Made by a program: the position numbers and the translations under genes
Assembly (NCBI GenBank): GCA_034437035.1
Contig: DAOTUI010000197.1
Location: forward strand, 1 to 64,000
Direction: 5' to 3'
From: CAKZQX01 sp034437035
GTDB taxonomy: Bacteria > Chloroflexota > Chloroflexia > Chloroflexales > Chloroflexaceae
Length of the DNA: 64,000 nt
Notes under the pieces: model-generated
Database searches by the model: none
Told to the model about the DNA's origin: nothing
What the model saw: only the letters and a program-made list of their open reading frames with translations
In this document: positions 43,235-52,290 of the stretch, in pieces
Position numbering within the stretch: position 1 is the first letter of the stretch
Layout of the letters: the number at the start of each line of letters is the position of its first letter

Positions 43235-44326
43235 ATGGACTCAACGCGTTCTCGTTACAACGATGATCAGCGCGCATATCTCAAACATTTACTTTTGGAT
43301 CAAACTGATCTGCCTTCGCGCTTGCGCCCGGGAGATACTATGCTGCAAAATGAACTGCACGACACGCCCGCCTGGAATAGAGCAGAGGGCAGTTCCGCAA
43401 CGATAGAGACGCCCGCAGCCGGCACGCAGGAAGCTGCGGGCAGCGCGATATCTGATACCGGCGGCAATGCGCCCTCACCACTTGTGCGATGGTTGCGCAA
43501 TCGCAAAAAGCCGGCCCGAAAGCCGCAGGCAGAGGTACAGCCTCCGCCGCTCCGGGCGCGGATTACCTGGACGCTGGGCAATCTCCTGCTCTGTGCGGGC
43601 GCATACCTGCTGCTCTACGTTGGGGGAGTATATGCCCAGATCGAGTATAACCGGCAGGCCGCCCGTGGCGATAACGACCTGCCGTTGATTACAGATACAG
43701 TGGACATCCGTGCGCCGGTTCAGACCGCCGAGCCGGTCGCCTTCAGTGCGCCGATCCTTAACACCGGCGGCCAGGTCTCCAGTCGCGTTCCCAATGCGGA
43801 GCAGGTCGCGCATGTCTCCACGATCAGCCGCCTGGTTATTCCAACGGTGGCGATTGACTACAAGGTGGTTGAAGTCGGCTGGACCGTTCAGGAGCAGGCG
43901 AACGGCTCGGTGGCGATCTGGGATGTTGCCGAGTATGCGGTTGGGCATCACAAGGGCTCGGCCAATCCTGGCGACAAGAGCAATATCGTGATGGCCGGGC
44001 ATGTTGGTGGGTATGGGCAGGTATTTCGTGACCTGTTTTATGTGCATCCCGGCGACCCGGTGACAATCTATAGTGATGGTCAGCAGTACCGCTATGTCGT
44101 TCAGGAGCGCCTGGTGGTGGATGAGGAGAACGCCCCCCCCGAACAGCGCGCCGCCAATGCCCGCTACATGGAGCCGGCTGAGGACGAGGTGGTTACGCTG
44201 ATCACCTGCTGGCCCGCCACCGGCCCGGACAAGTTTACGCAGCGTGTTATCGTTCGCGCTACACCCTACGGCGCAGACCTGGCCGACTCCCTGCATCAGG
44301 AAGAGAGCGCCTGGACGATCCGGTAG
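43235..44326 (+). CDS. Sortase family transpeptidase
   Basis: 363 residues. One membrane segment at about 111-133 (LGNLLLCAGAYLLLYVGGVY) after a ~100-residue cytoplasmic, Pro/Arg-rich region, then a sortase domain with catalytic His256 (MAGHVGGYG), Cys325 (VTLITCWPATG) and basic residues Arg337/Arg341. Members cleave sorting signals to anchor proteins or, in Gram-negative-like cells, process them by an unknown route; no LPXTG substrate gene is adjacent. ATG 43235 (GGAG upstream) is preferred; ATG 43340 is possible. The frame is open far upstream through the heptamer tract, which I do not accept as coding. Confidence 0.85.
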   Translation: MDSTRSRYNDDQRAYLKHLLLDQTDLPSRLRPGDTMLQNELHDTPAWNRAEGSSATIETPAAGTQEAAGSAISDTGGNAPSPLVRWLRNRKKPARKPQAEVQPPPLRARITWTLGNLLLCAGAYLLLYVGGVYAQIEYNRQAARGDNDLPLITDTVDIRAPVQTAEPVAFSAPILNTGGQVSSRVPNAEQVAHVSTISRLVIPTVAIDYKVVEVGWTVQEQANGSVAIWDVAEYAVGHHKGSANPGDKSNIVMAGHVGGYGQVFRDLFYVHPGDPVTIYSDGQQYRYVVQERLVVDEENAPPEQRAANARYMEPAEDEVVTLITCWPATGPDKFTQRVIVRATPYGADLADSLHQEESAWTIR

Positions 44327-44387
44327 GATTAGGGGATAGGGGACAGGTTCCAGGGGATAGCTCTACAGGTGGAGCATGTAATTTCCG

Positions 44388-44418
44388 GTAGGGATGCGCT
44401 TCTGCGCGTCCGCATCCC
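44388..44418. repeat. Short dispersed hairpin (family 2)
   Basis: GTAGGGATGCGCTTCTGCG and the following CGTCCGCATCCC: standard family-2 form with one G-to-A change in the left arm. Confidence 0.6.
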
Positions 44419-44462
44419 GTCCTGGTGGGACCGATTGCCGGAACAGGGCAAGCACAGCAACA

Positions 44463-44502
44463 GCGCGGGGGTGGGGCAAAAATCTTCGCCCCACCCCCGC
44501 GC
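44463..44502. terminator. GC-rich hairpin between sortase and mmdB ends
   Basis: GCGCGGGGGTGGGGC, a loop AAAAATCTTC, and its exact complement: 15-bp stem between the convergent sortase and mmdB genes. Suits a bidirectional stop, though without a T-run. Related to the palindrome at 16077. Confidence 0.6.
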
Positions 44503-44558
44503 TTTACCTCTTGCGTTCATTCCCTGGAAGCTTCATCAAATCGGCGCAAACAACAGTG

Positions 44559-45797
44559 TTATAGTCCAACCGCCGGGCCAAAGTTCGCAATAACGCCTTG
44601 TAGTAGCACACCGGCGGCAATCGCCGAGCCAATTACACCGGCAACGTTCGGTGCCATTGCCTGCATAATCAGGAAATTTTGGGGATCTTCCTGCTGCCCG
44701 ACCACATGGGACGTACGTGCCGCGTGTGGTACCGCCGATACCCCCGCCGAGCCAATCAGCGGGTTAATCTTGTCCCCTTCCTTAAGGAAGAGATTCATCA
44801 GTTTGGCAAAGAGCACACCGACAGCACTGGCAAAGGCAAAGGCAAACGCACCCATAACAAAGATAATGATTGACCGCGGCGTCAGGAAGCGGTCGGCCTG
44901 GGTACTGGCCCCCACCGTAAAGCCCAGCAGAATCGTCACCGCGTCGATAAACTGGCTGCGCGCCGTACGTGCCAGACGCTCGGTGACACCACTCTCCTTC
45001 AACAGGTTGCCCAGAAAGAGCATCCCCAGGAGCGGTAGTGCATCAGTCGCCATAAACACCGTAACGATCAGACCAACAATCGGGAAGATTACCCGCTGGA
45101 AACGGGATGCCGGCGGCGGCATCTTCATCCGAATACGGCGCTCTTCCTTCGAGGTCAACAGACGCATAATCGGCGGCTGAATTACCGGCACCAGTGCCAT
45201 GTAGGAGTAGGCCGAGACTGCAATCGCGCCGAGCAGATCGGGCGCTAACCGCGAGGTCAGGAAGATCGCGGTTGGACCATCCGCCCCGCCGATAATGGCA
45301 ATACTGGCGGCTGCCCGTACCAGGCGTGCCAGCGAAGGGTCACCACCAACGGCCGGATCATTCTGCAGACCAAAGAGTGGCCCCAACAATATCGCGCCAA
45401 AGAGGGTTATAAAGACCCCAAACTGAGACGCAGCACCCAGCAGCATTAACCGGGGTTGCGACAGCAGGCTCGAGAAATCGGTCATAGCCCCGATACCCAG
45501 GAAGATCAACGGTGGATAGACGCCTGATGTCACCCCCAGGTAGAGGTAATAGAGCACACTGCCTTCTTCATAAATCCCCGGCCCGATAATCCCTTCCTCG
45601 ACGGCAAACGGAATATTGCCGACGATTACCCCGAACCCGATCGGCACCAGCAGTAGCGGCTCAAACTGCCGCACAATACCCAGGTAGATAAAGAAACAGC
45701 CGACCAGGATCATAATCAGGCTGCCGGGATTCTGAAAAATCAGGTAAAACCCGGTGCCACGGAGATAATCCAAAAGGGCTTCCAGGGTTTGCCCCAC
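44559..45797 (-). CDS. mmdB: Na+-pumping decarboxylase beta subunit (MmdB/OadB/GcdB)
   Basis: 412-residue membrane subunit that couples decarboxylation of the carboxybiotin carrier to sodium export. The Na+-site motifs are visible: LGIGAMTDFSSLL, SIAIIGGADGPTAIFLTSRL (GGADGPT) and GSAGVSAVPHAAR. About nine or ten hydrophobic segments. Start GTG 45797 with GGAGG. Last gene of the mmdA-mmdD-mmdE-mmdC-mmdB set; gene order matches the Veillonella methylmalonyl-CoA decarboxylase operon. Confidence 0.93.
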   Translation of the reverse strand: MGQTLEALLDYLRGTGFYLIFQNPGSLIMILVGCFFIYLGIVRQFEPLLLVPIGFGVIVGNIPFAVEEGIIGPGIYEEGSVLYYLYLGVTSGVYPPLIFLGIGAMTDFSSLLSQPRLMLLGAASQFGVFITLFGAILLGPLFGLQNDPAVGGDPSLARLVRAAASIAIIGGADGPTAIFLTSRLAPDLLGAIAVSAYSYMALVPVIQPPIMRLLTSKEERRIRMKMPPPASRFQRVIFPIVGLIVTVFMATDALPLLGMLFLGNLLKESGVTERLARTARSQFIDAVTILLGFTVGASTQADRFLTPRSIIIFVMGAFAFAFASAVGVLFAKLMNLFLKEGDKINPLIGSAGVSAVPHAARTSHVVGQQEDPQNFLIMQAMAPNVAGVIGSAIAAGVLLQGVIANFGPAVGL

Positions 45798-45812
45798 GTA
45801 CCGCCTCCTGTT

Positions 45813-46241
45813 CTACTCAAATGTCAACAAGACCTGACCCTGCTGTACGCCATCCCCGGAGCTAACACGCACTTCCTTCACCTTACCGGAAACCGGGGAA
45901 CTTACATTGGTATTCATCTTCATTGCTTCGATGATCACTACCGAGTCATTCTCACTGACCGAGTCACCGGCTTTAACCTTGACTTCAACAATCACACCGG
46001 CAATTGGCGAGGTCAAGACATTCTTATCATCGCCGGTCGAAGGTGCCGCTGCCGGTGCCGCCGCCTTTGCCGGTGCGGGTGCAGGGGCGCCGGCATTGCC
46101 CCCGGTCGGCACGCGTGCTGCCGGCGGTGCCGATGTTGACGAGGGGAAACCATACCCGGCCCCGATCTCGTCTTCGTCCTCGAGTACTTCGACATCGACT
46201 TCGTAGCTCACTCCATTGACGGTCACGCGTAACTTCTTCAC
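45813..46241 (-). CDS. mmdC: Biotin carboxyl carrier subunit (gamma)
   Basis: 142 residues. N-terminal beta segment (KKLRVTVNGVSYEVDVEVLE), an Ala/Pro-rich flexible linker (VPTGGNAGAPAPAPAKAAAP), and a C-terminal biotinyl domain with EAMKMNTNVSSPVSGKV, whose Lys carries biotin. It shuttles CO2 from the alpha subunit to beta. Start GTG 46241 with GGAGG. The gap to mmdB is 15 bp, with shared translation signals. Confidence 0.94.
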   Translation of the reverse strand: MKKLRVTVNGVSYEVDVEVLEDEDEIGAGYGFPSSTSAPPAARVPTGGNAGAPAPAPAKAAAPAAAPSTGDDKNVLTSPIAGVIVEVKVKAGDSVSENDSVVIIEAMKMNTNVSSPVSGKVKEVRVSSGDGVQQGQVLLTFE

Positions 46242-46379
46242 TGTACCTCCTCTTTCTGCATGTAGCGTCGCACCCGGAGCGTAGCCACACTACGCCCGAC
46301 GTTTCCGACGTTTCGTCTGCCTGGTATCGCCATGGGGCGTGAAACCGATCAGCCGGGCGTGCCGGTCTACCGGTGTTGT

Positions 46380-46583
46380 TTAGCGCTTGCTAAAGCGAGT
46401 TGTCATAATCGTCACACGGCCCTGAAATGCCCATAAAGGTACCTGTTCGGCGGGCGCTTTCAGGTAGCGGATACGTTTGATGCGGACGCGGCGCGCAATT
46501 GCCGTTGCGACCGTTGCAGAAATAACAGCGACAATATCTGGTGGAACGCCATCCATCGGCGAACTCACATCGGTGTTTATCAT
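46380..46583 (-). CDS. mmdE: Methylmalonyl-CoA decarboxylase epsilon-type subunit
   Basis: 67 residues: GVPPDIVAVISATVATAIAR, then RVRIKRIRYLKAPAEQ and QGRVTIMTTRFSKR. It is a near copy of the C-terminal half of the upstream mmdD product (GIPPEEVAVISAAITAALTR, KRIRYLGN, QGRVTIMASHIIKR), as described for the small MmdE of Veillonella, which stabilises the complex. No membrane segment. GGAGGAATGAGG precedes ATG 46583. The spacers after mmdD and after mmdE are also homologous. Confidence 0.85.
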   Translation of the reverse strand: MINTDVSSPMDGVPPDIVAVISATVATAIARRVRIKRIRYLKAPAEQVPLWAFQGRVTIMTTRFSKR

Positions 46584-46645
46584 TATTCCTCATTCCTCCT
46601 GCACCAGACTACGTTACGTTCTCTTTCTGCATCAACCTTATACCA

Positions 46646-46668
46646 GGGGCGTAGCCATGCTACGCCCC
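46646..46668. repeat. Perfect hairpin in the mmdD-mmdE spacer
   Basis: GGGGCGTAG, loop CCATG, CTACGCCCC. A diverged version (GAGCGTAGCCACACTACGCCC) lies at about 46276-46298 in the mmdE-mmdC spacer. Could stabilise or modulate segmental mRNA abundance in the operon. Confidence 0.65.
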
Positions 46669-46742
46669 TACCTGTACTGTACCGACACACGGCGTGAAAC
46701 CGGGCATGCCGGGCAGCCAGCGCCACTATGAACGTTCGTGGT

Positions 46743-47102
46743 TTAGCGTTTGATAATGTGCGATGCCATAATCGTCACGCGGCCCTGGCGTGACCAGGCC
46801 GTTTCGGGCACATTGCCCAGGTAACGGATGCGCTTCACCTGAATTCGGCGTGTAAGCGCTGCAGTTATTGCTGCTGAGATAACCGCAACTTCTTCCGGCG
46901 GAATACCATTAACCGACGGCTGCGTTGACGGTTGGGTACTCGGCGCGGGTGTGGGAATCGCCTCCGGTTTGGGCTTTGACATGGCCAGATCAACCCGCTT
47001 AAAGGCCGTCAGCAAAAGTACCAGCAGTGCCAGAGCGGTAAACACCACCCCCATCCCAATAATCGCCAGTTGTAGCGCAATAACCAGACCGTCCTGGACC
47101 AT
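46743..47102 (-). CDS. mmdD: Na+-pumping decarboxylase delta/gamma-type small membrane subunit
   Basis: 119 residues. One membrane helix (ALQLAIIGMGVVFTALALLV then LLLTAFKRV, the OadG pattern with GMGVVF), a Pro/Thr/Ser linker, and a C-terminal cytoplasmic part (IPPEEVAVISAAITAALTRR) that contacts the alpha subunit. Assembles the soluble carboxyltransferase onto the membrane. GGGAGG precedes ATG 47102; 16-bp gap to mmdA. Confidence 0.9.
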   Translation of the reverse strand: MVQDGLVIALQLAIIGMGVVFTALALLVLLLTAFKRVDLAMSKPKPEAIPTPAPSTQPSTQPSVNGIPPEEVAVISAAITAALTRRIQVKRIRYLGNVPETAWSRQGRVTIMASHIIKR

Positions 47103-47118
47103 CGCTTCCCTCCCCTCG

Positions 47119-48672
47119 CTACATTGGAATCAGGCCATGCTTCTTCTGTGGCCGGATGTCACGTTTCGTTCGCAAGGACTCCAGGGCCAGACTGATATAG
47201 CGCCGGGTATCCTTCGGCTCAATAATATCGTCGATCAGATTCCGCGCCCCACCCACATAGGGATTGGCAAACTGCTCACGATACTCATTGATAAACTTCT
47301 CACGTGCAGCCTTGGGATCTTCCGCGCTCTTAATTTGATCGCGGTAGACAATATTGACGGCCCCCTCCGGCCCCATCACCGCCACCTCAGCCGTGGGCCA
47401 GGCTGCCACACGATCGCTCCCCAGATCTTTGCCGCACATGGCCAGATACGCGCCGCCATACGCCTTGCGTAGCAGTACGGTAATCTTGGGCACAGTTGCC
47501 GCCGAGTAGGAGAAGAGCATTTTCGCTCCGTGGCGAATAATACCGCCGCGCTCCTGCTGAACACCCGGCATAAATCCGGGCACATCGACAAACGTTACCA
47601 GCGGAATGTTAAAGGCATTGCAGAAGCGCACATGCCGCGAGATCTTATCGGAGGAGTCGATATCCAGCACCCCGGCCATCACTGCGGGCTGGTTAGCGAT
47701 AACTCCGACGGTACGACCATTGATCCGGGCAAACCCGACCACCGCATTCAGCGCAAAGTGATCCTGAATCTCCAGGAAATCGCCATCGTCCACCACGCGC
47801 AGGATGATATCCTTAATATCATACGGATCGCGCGGGTTATCCGGGATCACCCGATCCAGATAAGGGTCCGCAGCAAACACCATTTCCCCGCCCCCAAAGT
47901 CCGGCGGGTCTTCCAGGTTATTCGAGGGCAAGAACGAAAGCAACTTCTGGCAGATGCGGATGGCATCCTGATCATCCTTCGCCATCAGATGCACCACACC
48001 ACTATTCATCTGTGCAAACACACCACCCAGGTCCGCCGCCGAGATATCCTCCCCCGTCACCTGCTTGATCACCTGGGGACCGGTAATAAAGAGTTCCCCG
48101 GTACCCTCGACCATAATGATAAAATCCATCAGCGCGGGCGAATAGGCCGCGCCACCGGCACAGGGGCCGGCAATGATTGAGATCTGCGGCACCACGCCGG
48201 AGAGCAGCACATGGCGATAGAAGATCCGCCCGTAACCACTCAGCGCGTCAATCCCCTCCTGGATGCGCGCCCCTCCACTATCATTGATAAACACCAGCGG
48301 CGCACCGGATTTTAGCGCCATTTCCATCGTCTGGCAAATTTTATCGGCATGCAATTCGCCGACCGACCCACCAGAAACCGTAAAATCCTGGGAGGCAAAA
48401 AAGGCTTGCCGCCCGCCAACCGCTCCGACGCCCGTCACAACACCATCGCCGGGCATCTCCTTGCCTATCATCCCAAAGTTGACATTACGGTGCTGCGCAA
48501 AAAGAAACAGCTCCTGAATCGTCTCCGGGTCGAACAGTAGTCCGATGCGCTCACGTGCTGTGAGCTTGCCAAGGTCGTGCTGTTTTGCGATACGCTTATC
48601 ACCTCCACCCGCTGCAAGGCGAGCTTTCGTCTGACGTAAGCGTTCGAGCTTCTCCTTGGTTGTCATTGCCAT
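47119..48672 (-). CDS. mmdA: Methylmalonyl-CoA decarboxylase alpha (carboxyltransferase) subunit
   Basis: 517 residues, standard length for acyl-CoA carboxyltransferases. N-terminal half: GKLTARERIGLLFDP, FASQDFTVSGGSVGELHADK, NDSGGARIQEGIDAL and GPCAGGAAYSPAL (oxyanion turns). C-terminal half: FVDVPGFMPGVQQERGGIIR and KAYGGAYLAMCGKDLGSD, plus WPTAEVAVMGPEGAVNIVYR. Substrate (methylmalonyl- rather than propionyl- or acetyl-CoA) is inferred from the full decarboxylase gene set. It would make propionyl-CoA and drive Na+ export, or act in reverse. First gene of the operon. Confidence 0.92.
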   Translation of the reverse strand: MAMTTKEKLERLRQTKARLAAGGGDKRIAKQHDLGKLTARERIGLLFDPETIQELFLFAQHRNVNFGMIGKEMPGDGVVTGVGAVGGRQAFFASQDFTVSGGSVGELHADKICQTMEMALKSGAPLVFINDSGGARIQEGIDALSGYGRIFYRHVLLSGVVPQISIIAGPCAGGAAYSPALMDFIIMVEGTGELFITGPQVIKQVTGEDISAADLGGVFAQMNSGVVHLMAKDDQDAIRICQKLLSFLPSNNLEDPPDFGGGEMVFAADPYLDRVIPDNPRDPYDIKDIILRVVDDGDFLEIQDHFALNAVVGFARINGRTVGVIANQPAVMAGVLDIDSSDKISRHVRFCNAFNIPLVTFVDVPGFMPGVQQERGGIIRHGAKMLFSYSAATVPKITVLLRKAYGGAYLAMCGKDLGSDRVAAWPTAEVAVMGPEGAVNIVYRDQIKSAEDPKAAREKFINEYREQFANPYVGGARNLIDDIIEPKDTRRYISLALESLRTKRDIRPQKKHGLIPM

Positions 48673-48960
48673 AGCTGTACCTGCCTGTCTGGAACTAAGT
48701 ACTTAATCCCTACAATCACAACAAGACCCGGTGGGTGTCCGGTCGCGTTCGTTATTGACCATCCGACGGTTGAAAGAACAAATCTCAGGCACCCTACACC
48801 GAGGCCAGCTAGAGGCGCACAATTTGAGGTGGTATGGTATGCAATCCGATTGTAATGCGCATAATAGCATGAGCGGATAAAAATTTCAACTTTTTTTAAG
48901 CAGAGAACCTCACAAGCCTGGTCGCCACTCATGCCGCGCAGATGCGGCATGTCCTCATTT

Positions 48961-49156
48961 ACACGCGTTACGCGGTGAGCGTACAAATCAGACACCTACT
49001 CGCACAAAGGTAGTCTTCGCCTGCGGCAGCAGGGTATTTTTTATCATTTTCAAAAAATTTACACTTTGTGCAAATTTTTTGTGAGACAAGGATAGAGTCT
49101 TCCACTCTGCCGGAGGCGCATCCCATCCGCTGGAGGGACGACCGCGTAACGCGTGT
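48961..49156 (+). repeat. Dispersed hairpin element, copy H (family 1)
   Basis: Intact termini ACACGCGTTACGCGGT and ACCGCGTAACGCGTGT. Central stem CAAAAAATTTACAC-TTT-GTGCAAATTTTTTG is shorter because the outer arms (ATCATTTT / TGAGACAAGG) no longer match. Upstream of mmdA on the opposite side of the 860-bp gap 48673-49532, which is otherwise gene-free. Confidence 0.78.
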
Positions 49157-49161
49157 CATTT

Positions 49162-49358
49162 CCATGAGTTACGCGGTGCAGCCAATTCCGGCCTGGTGTC
49201 AGATCTGAACGCCAGTTTCGCCTGCGGCAGCATGGTACTGTTTTTCTTTTTCACAAAAAATTTACACTTTGTGCAAATTTTTTGTGAAAAAGAACTGGTT
49301 GCTTCTGCCCTACCGGAGGCGAAACGCTTTTCCGGGTCAGGGACCGCGTAACCTTTAT
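49162..49358 (+). repeat. Dispersed hairpin element, copy I (family 1)
   Basis: Directly follows copy H after CATTT. Left terminus CCATGAGTTACGCGGT, GCCTGCGGCAGCATGGTACT and CCGGAGGCGAAACG arms, and a long near-perfect central stem (TTCTTTTTCACAAAAAATTT with its complement). The right terminus is decayed after ACCGCGTAAC. Confidence 0.8.
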
Positions 49359-49360
49359 TA

Positions 49361-49471
49361 CTTAACATAAGATACGCGGTGAACGTTCAACCCGGGCGTT
49401 TGCTCCCGGTAGCAACGCATTGCGCCTGCGGCAGCGTCGTCCTTTTCACGTTTCCGCCCTGCCGGAGATCC
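49361..49471 (+). repeat. Dispersed hairpin element, copy J, partial (family 1)
   Basis: Third member of the array: ATACGCGGTGAACGTTCAAC, GCGCCTGCGGCAGCGTCGTC and CCGCCCTGCCGGAGATCC remain; the central stem and right terminus are deleted. Confidence 0.65.
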
Positions 49472-49532
49472 AGTGTATCCGCCCACAAAGAGCCCCGTAA
49501 GTTCTGGTTTTTATCTGCGAACATAGTCATTG

Positions 49533-50759
49533 TCAGGAAGAGGGGGGGGGGCGCATGCCCCGACGCAGCGCGCGTCTCCAGCGGCGCAGCGGCGTTCGCC
49601 GGGGGCGTTGGCGCTGCTCGGCCGGTCGATCCGTCTGCGCGAGTTGCTCAAGCAGGATCTGGGCGATCTGCTCGGCTCCATGCCGGGGGACTGCCGCCGC
49701 CAGTCGGTTGACGGTGGCCTGGTAGTAGTCAGGGTTGTTCAACTCGCTGATGGCATCAACAATCCGCTCGGTCGTCGGGCAGTAGAAGCCCAACTCATGG
49801 TTGAGCACAAAGTCAATATTGCCGCGCTCCTGTGCGCCGACGGCCTCGGTGACAATCACCGGACAACGCATCACAAATGCCTCCATCAGCGTACCGGGGC
49901 CGGCCTTACTGATGACGATATCGCTGGCCGCCATCAGGGTTTCCATATTCTGCACAAACCCGAAGATATGGCAGTGTGGACTGCGCCGCCGTGCCAGCAG
50001 TTGCTGCTGGAGCGTACGATTCTTGCCGGTGATGACCAGGAACTGCGTTTCCGGGTAGACCCGCTCCAGTTCGAGCACCAGATCGTGCATGCGACCTGAT
50101 CCGACCCCGCCACTGGTCATCAACACCGTAAAGCGATCCAGGTCAATGCCCAACTCCTGTCGGGACTCGACCTGGCTCTGGGAATAGTGTGCAAACTTGG
50201 GATGCACGGGGAAGCCGGTCCGCCGCATCCGGCTCGGTGACAGGCCCCGCCGCTGCATCAGTGTGTAGGCTTCGTCCGTCGGCAGCAGACAGATATCGAC
50301 ATCGGGATGCGTCCAGGAGGCATGCAGCGTCACCAGGTCGGTGACAACGGTGACAATCCGGTAAGAGAGGCGATGGGTCCGGCGGGCTGCGCGCACCAGT
50401 CGGTACACCAGCGGATGTGTCACCACCACCAGATCGGGGTTAAACGACTGGAGCGCCCGGGCGATATTGCGCCGCGCCTGCAGATAGACCAGCCGCGACA
50501 ACACATCAACCCGCCGGATGCCGTTTGTCACCTCGAAGGTGAGATTGTAGAGCGGAAGCCAGCGCGTCGAGAGCTGATCATACAGATTGGGCGCATTCCG
50601 CACGAACGGGAAGTTAGTGATCCGCAGCACGTCAAGCATCTCGCAGGAGACTTCGCGACTGCCGGCCATCTGCAACGCGGCCGTAATGGCAATCGCGGCA
50701 CTGCGATGGCCCCCACCCGTATCAGAAATGGCAAACAGCACCCGGTCTGGTCTGGTCAT
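49533..50759 (-). CDS. MGDG synthase-like glycosyltransferase (GT28), first copy
   Basis: 408 residues. N-terminal MGDG-synthase domain: VLFAISDTGGGHRSAAIAIT (the G-G-G-H donor-side loop), LYDQLSTRWLPLYNLTFEV and DLVVVTHPLVYRL. C-terminal GT28 half: VLMTSGGVGSGRM, IFGFVQNMETLMAASDIVIS and KAGPGTLMEAF. Predicted to add a sugar to diacylglycerol at the membrane face. The C-terminus is Arg-rich (RRTPLRRWRRALRRG) and ends over a run of ten G (49542-49551). ATG 50759 has GGAG seven bases upstream. Confidence 0.88.
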   Translation of the reverse strand: MTRPDRVLFAISDTGGGHRSAAIAITAALQMAGSREVSCEMLDVLRITNFPFVRNAPNLYDQLSTRWLPLYNLTFEVTNGIRRVDVLSRLVYLQARRNIARALQSFNPDLVVVTHPLVYRLVRAARRTHRLSYRIVTVVTDLVTLHASWTHPDVDICLLPTDEAYTLMQRRGLSPSRMRRTGFPVHPKFAHYSQSQVESRQELGIDLDRFTVLMTSGGVGSGRMHDLVLELERVYPETQFLVITGKNRTLQQQLLARRRSPHCHIFGFVQNMETLMAASDIVISKAGPGTLMEAFVMRCPVIVTEAVGAQERGNIDFVLNHELGFYCPTTERIVDAISELNNPDYYQATVNRLAAAVPRHGAEQIAQILLEQLAQTDRPAEQRQRPRRTPLRRWRRALRRGMRPPPSS

Positions 50760-50937
50760 AATACTGCTCCGTCTTTCGTAACTGGCCCCAGGGCAGCCAT
50801 CCACGCATTAGCGCAACCCCGGTAAACATCACAGGACCATCAGCAGATAAACGACAGACGGCGAACACCATAGCGAGAACTGAGAACAAACGAATAGCGA
50901 ACAACGTATGCCCGGCACCTATCTATCCACCAAATGG

Positions 50938-50971
50938 TTGTTCTTTGTTCTTTGTTCTTTGTTCTTTGTTC
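50938..50971. repeat. TTTGTTCT octamer tandem repeat
   Basis: Four or more copies of the 8-mer TTTGTTCT in the spacer between the two glycosyltransferase genes. Similar but complementary words occur at 24.8-25.0 kb. Confidence 0.8.
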
Positions 50972-50997
50972 CTGGTTTATCTGTTCTTGCTATACGG

Positions 50998-52137
50998 CTA
51001 ACGGCGGTGCTTCTGTTCAAAGTCGTCAAGAATCCACTCGGCAATATCCAGCGCCGCCCGCGGGCGTCCCACCGCTGCAGCATGTACCCGCATATCTTCG
51101 AGAATGTCCGGGCGCTGCAACAGCCGGCGGACGGTCATCGGCACCGACTCGGCCATGCGGAGCTGCACCCCGGAACCGCTACCAACCACAAAATCCGCAT
51201 TCCACTCTTCGTGGCCGGGAATCGGATCTATTACTACGAGGGGCACACCGCGCGCTACCACCTCGCTGATAATCAAACCACCGGCTTTGGTAATCACCAG
51301 ATCACTGGCGACGATCAGATCATCGACATAGGTGACAAACCCCAGCACCCGCAGATCGAGCGTCGGACTGCACTGCAGGTCGGCCAGCGCACTGGCTAAG
51401 GCGGCATTGCGCCCGGCAACCACCACCAGCATGCCTTCTGCGCCGCTCTGCAACAGCCCGGCAACAATTCCGCGCACCCGCTCCGTAATCATGCCTCCGC
51501 CAAACAGCGTAATCAGTTTGCGGTCAAGCGGCAAACCCCGCCGCCGCCGTACACTATCCCGATCTTTGGGCACGGCAATCGCCGGGTCAATCGGAATACC
51601 GCTGACACAAATCTGCGAGCCCTGCACACCTCGGCGGATCAGTTGTTCACAAGTCTGCTCGGTTGCCACAAAATAGCCGTCAATCTCGGTATAGGTCCAG
51701 AATGTATGCGCCGCATAATCGGTGATCACGCAGTAGATCGGCTGGGACAACTGGGCCTTCAGCTTCAGGCGCACCAGCAGTTCCATCGGCAAAAAGTGCG
51801 TGCAGATGATAATCTCGGGCTGGAAGCGCTTGAGTACCTCTTTGAGGCCATTAGTCCCGATGCTCTCCACAATCTTGCGCACATTATTCGAAATATCGGC
51901 CAGATCGGGATCAATATTTGTCTGGCTATAAAAATAGCCCCAGACCAGCGGCGCATGATCGGTCAACTCCAGGTAGGAGCGGGCATAGGCCACCCGAAAA
52001 AGCCAGGGTGTGTGATCCAGCACATCCTCAACGCGCACATCGTTTGCCTGATGCTGCCCGAACACCCGGCAGAGCGCGTCCGCCGCTCGTTTATGACCAG
52101 TGCCGACCGTTGCATGCAGAAGCAGAACACGGGGCAT
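50998..52137 (-). CDS. MGDG synthase-like glycosyltransferase (GT28), second copy
   Basis: 379 residues from ATG 52137, which has GGAGG six bases upstream (frame open to 52239). Landmarks: VLLLHATVGTGHKRAADALC (acceptor/donor loop), YFYSQTNIDPDL, EIIICTHFLPMELLVRLKLK, LITLFGGGMITERV, FVTYVDDLIVASDLVITKAG and VPLVVIDPIPGHEEWNADFV (the last typical of MGDG synthases). Only about 25-30% identical in pattern to the gene downstream, so the two are ancient paralogues. Together they may build mono- and di-glycosyl lipids. Confidence 0.89.
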   Translation of the reverse strand: MPRVLLLHATVGTGHKRAADALCRVFGQHQANDVRVEDVLDHTPWLFRVAYARSYLELTDHAPLVWGYFYSQTNIDPDLADISNNVRKIVESIGTNGLKEVLKRFQPEIIICTHFLPMELLVRLKLKAQLSQPIYCVITDYAAHTFWTYTEIDGYFVATEQTCEQLIRRGVQGSQICVSGIPIDPAIAVPKDRDSVRRRRGLPLDRKLITLFGGGMITERVRGIVAGLLQSGAEGMLVVVAGRNAALASALADLQCSPTLDLRVLGFVTYVDDLIVASDLVITKAGGLIISEVVARGVPLVVIDPIPGHEEWNADFVVGSGSGVQLRMAESVPMTVRRLLQRPDILEDMRVHAAAVGRPRAALDIAEWILDDFEQKHRR

Positions 52138-52290
52138 AAGCAACCTCCCAGACTCAGCGCGTAAGGTAGCAGGAGCAGGTCGCATTGCCGCACCTGGTTC
52201 TTGCATCGACAACGCCGGTGCCGGCCATTCGTATGGCATTTTCCCGGCACATATGGCTTTATCCTACCACGGTGCGGGACGCGTGTAAAG

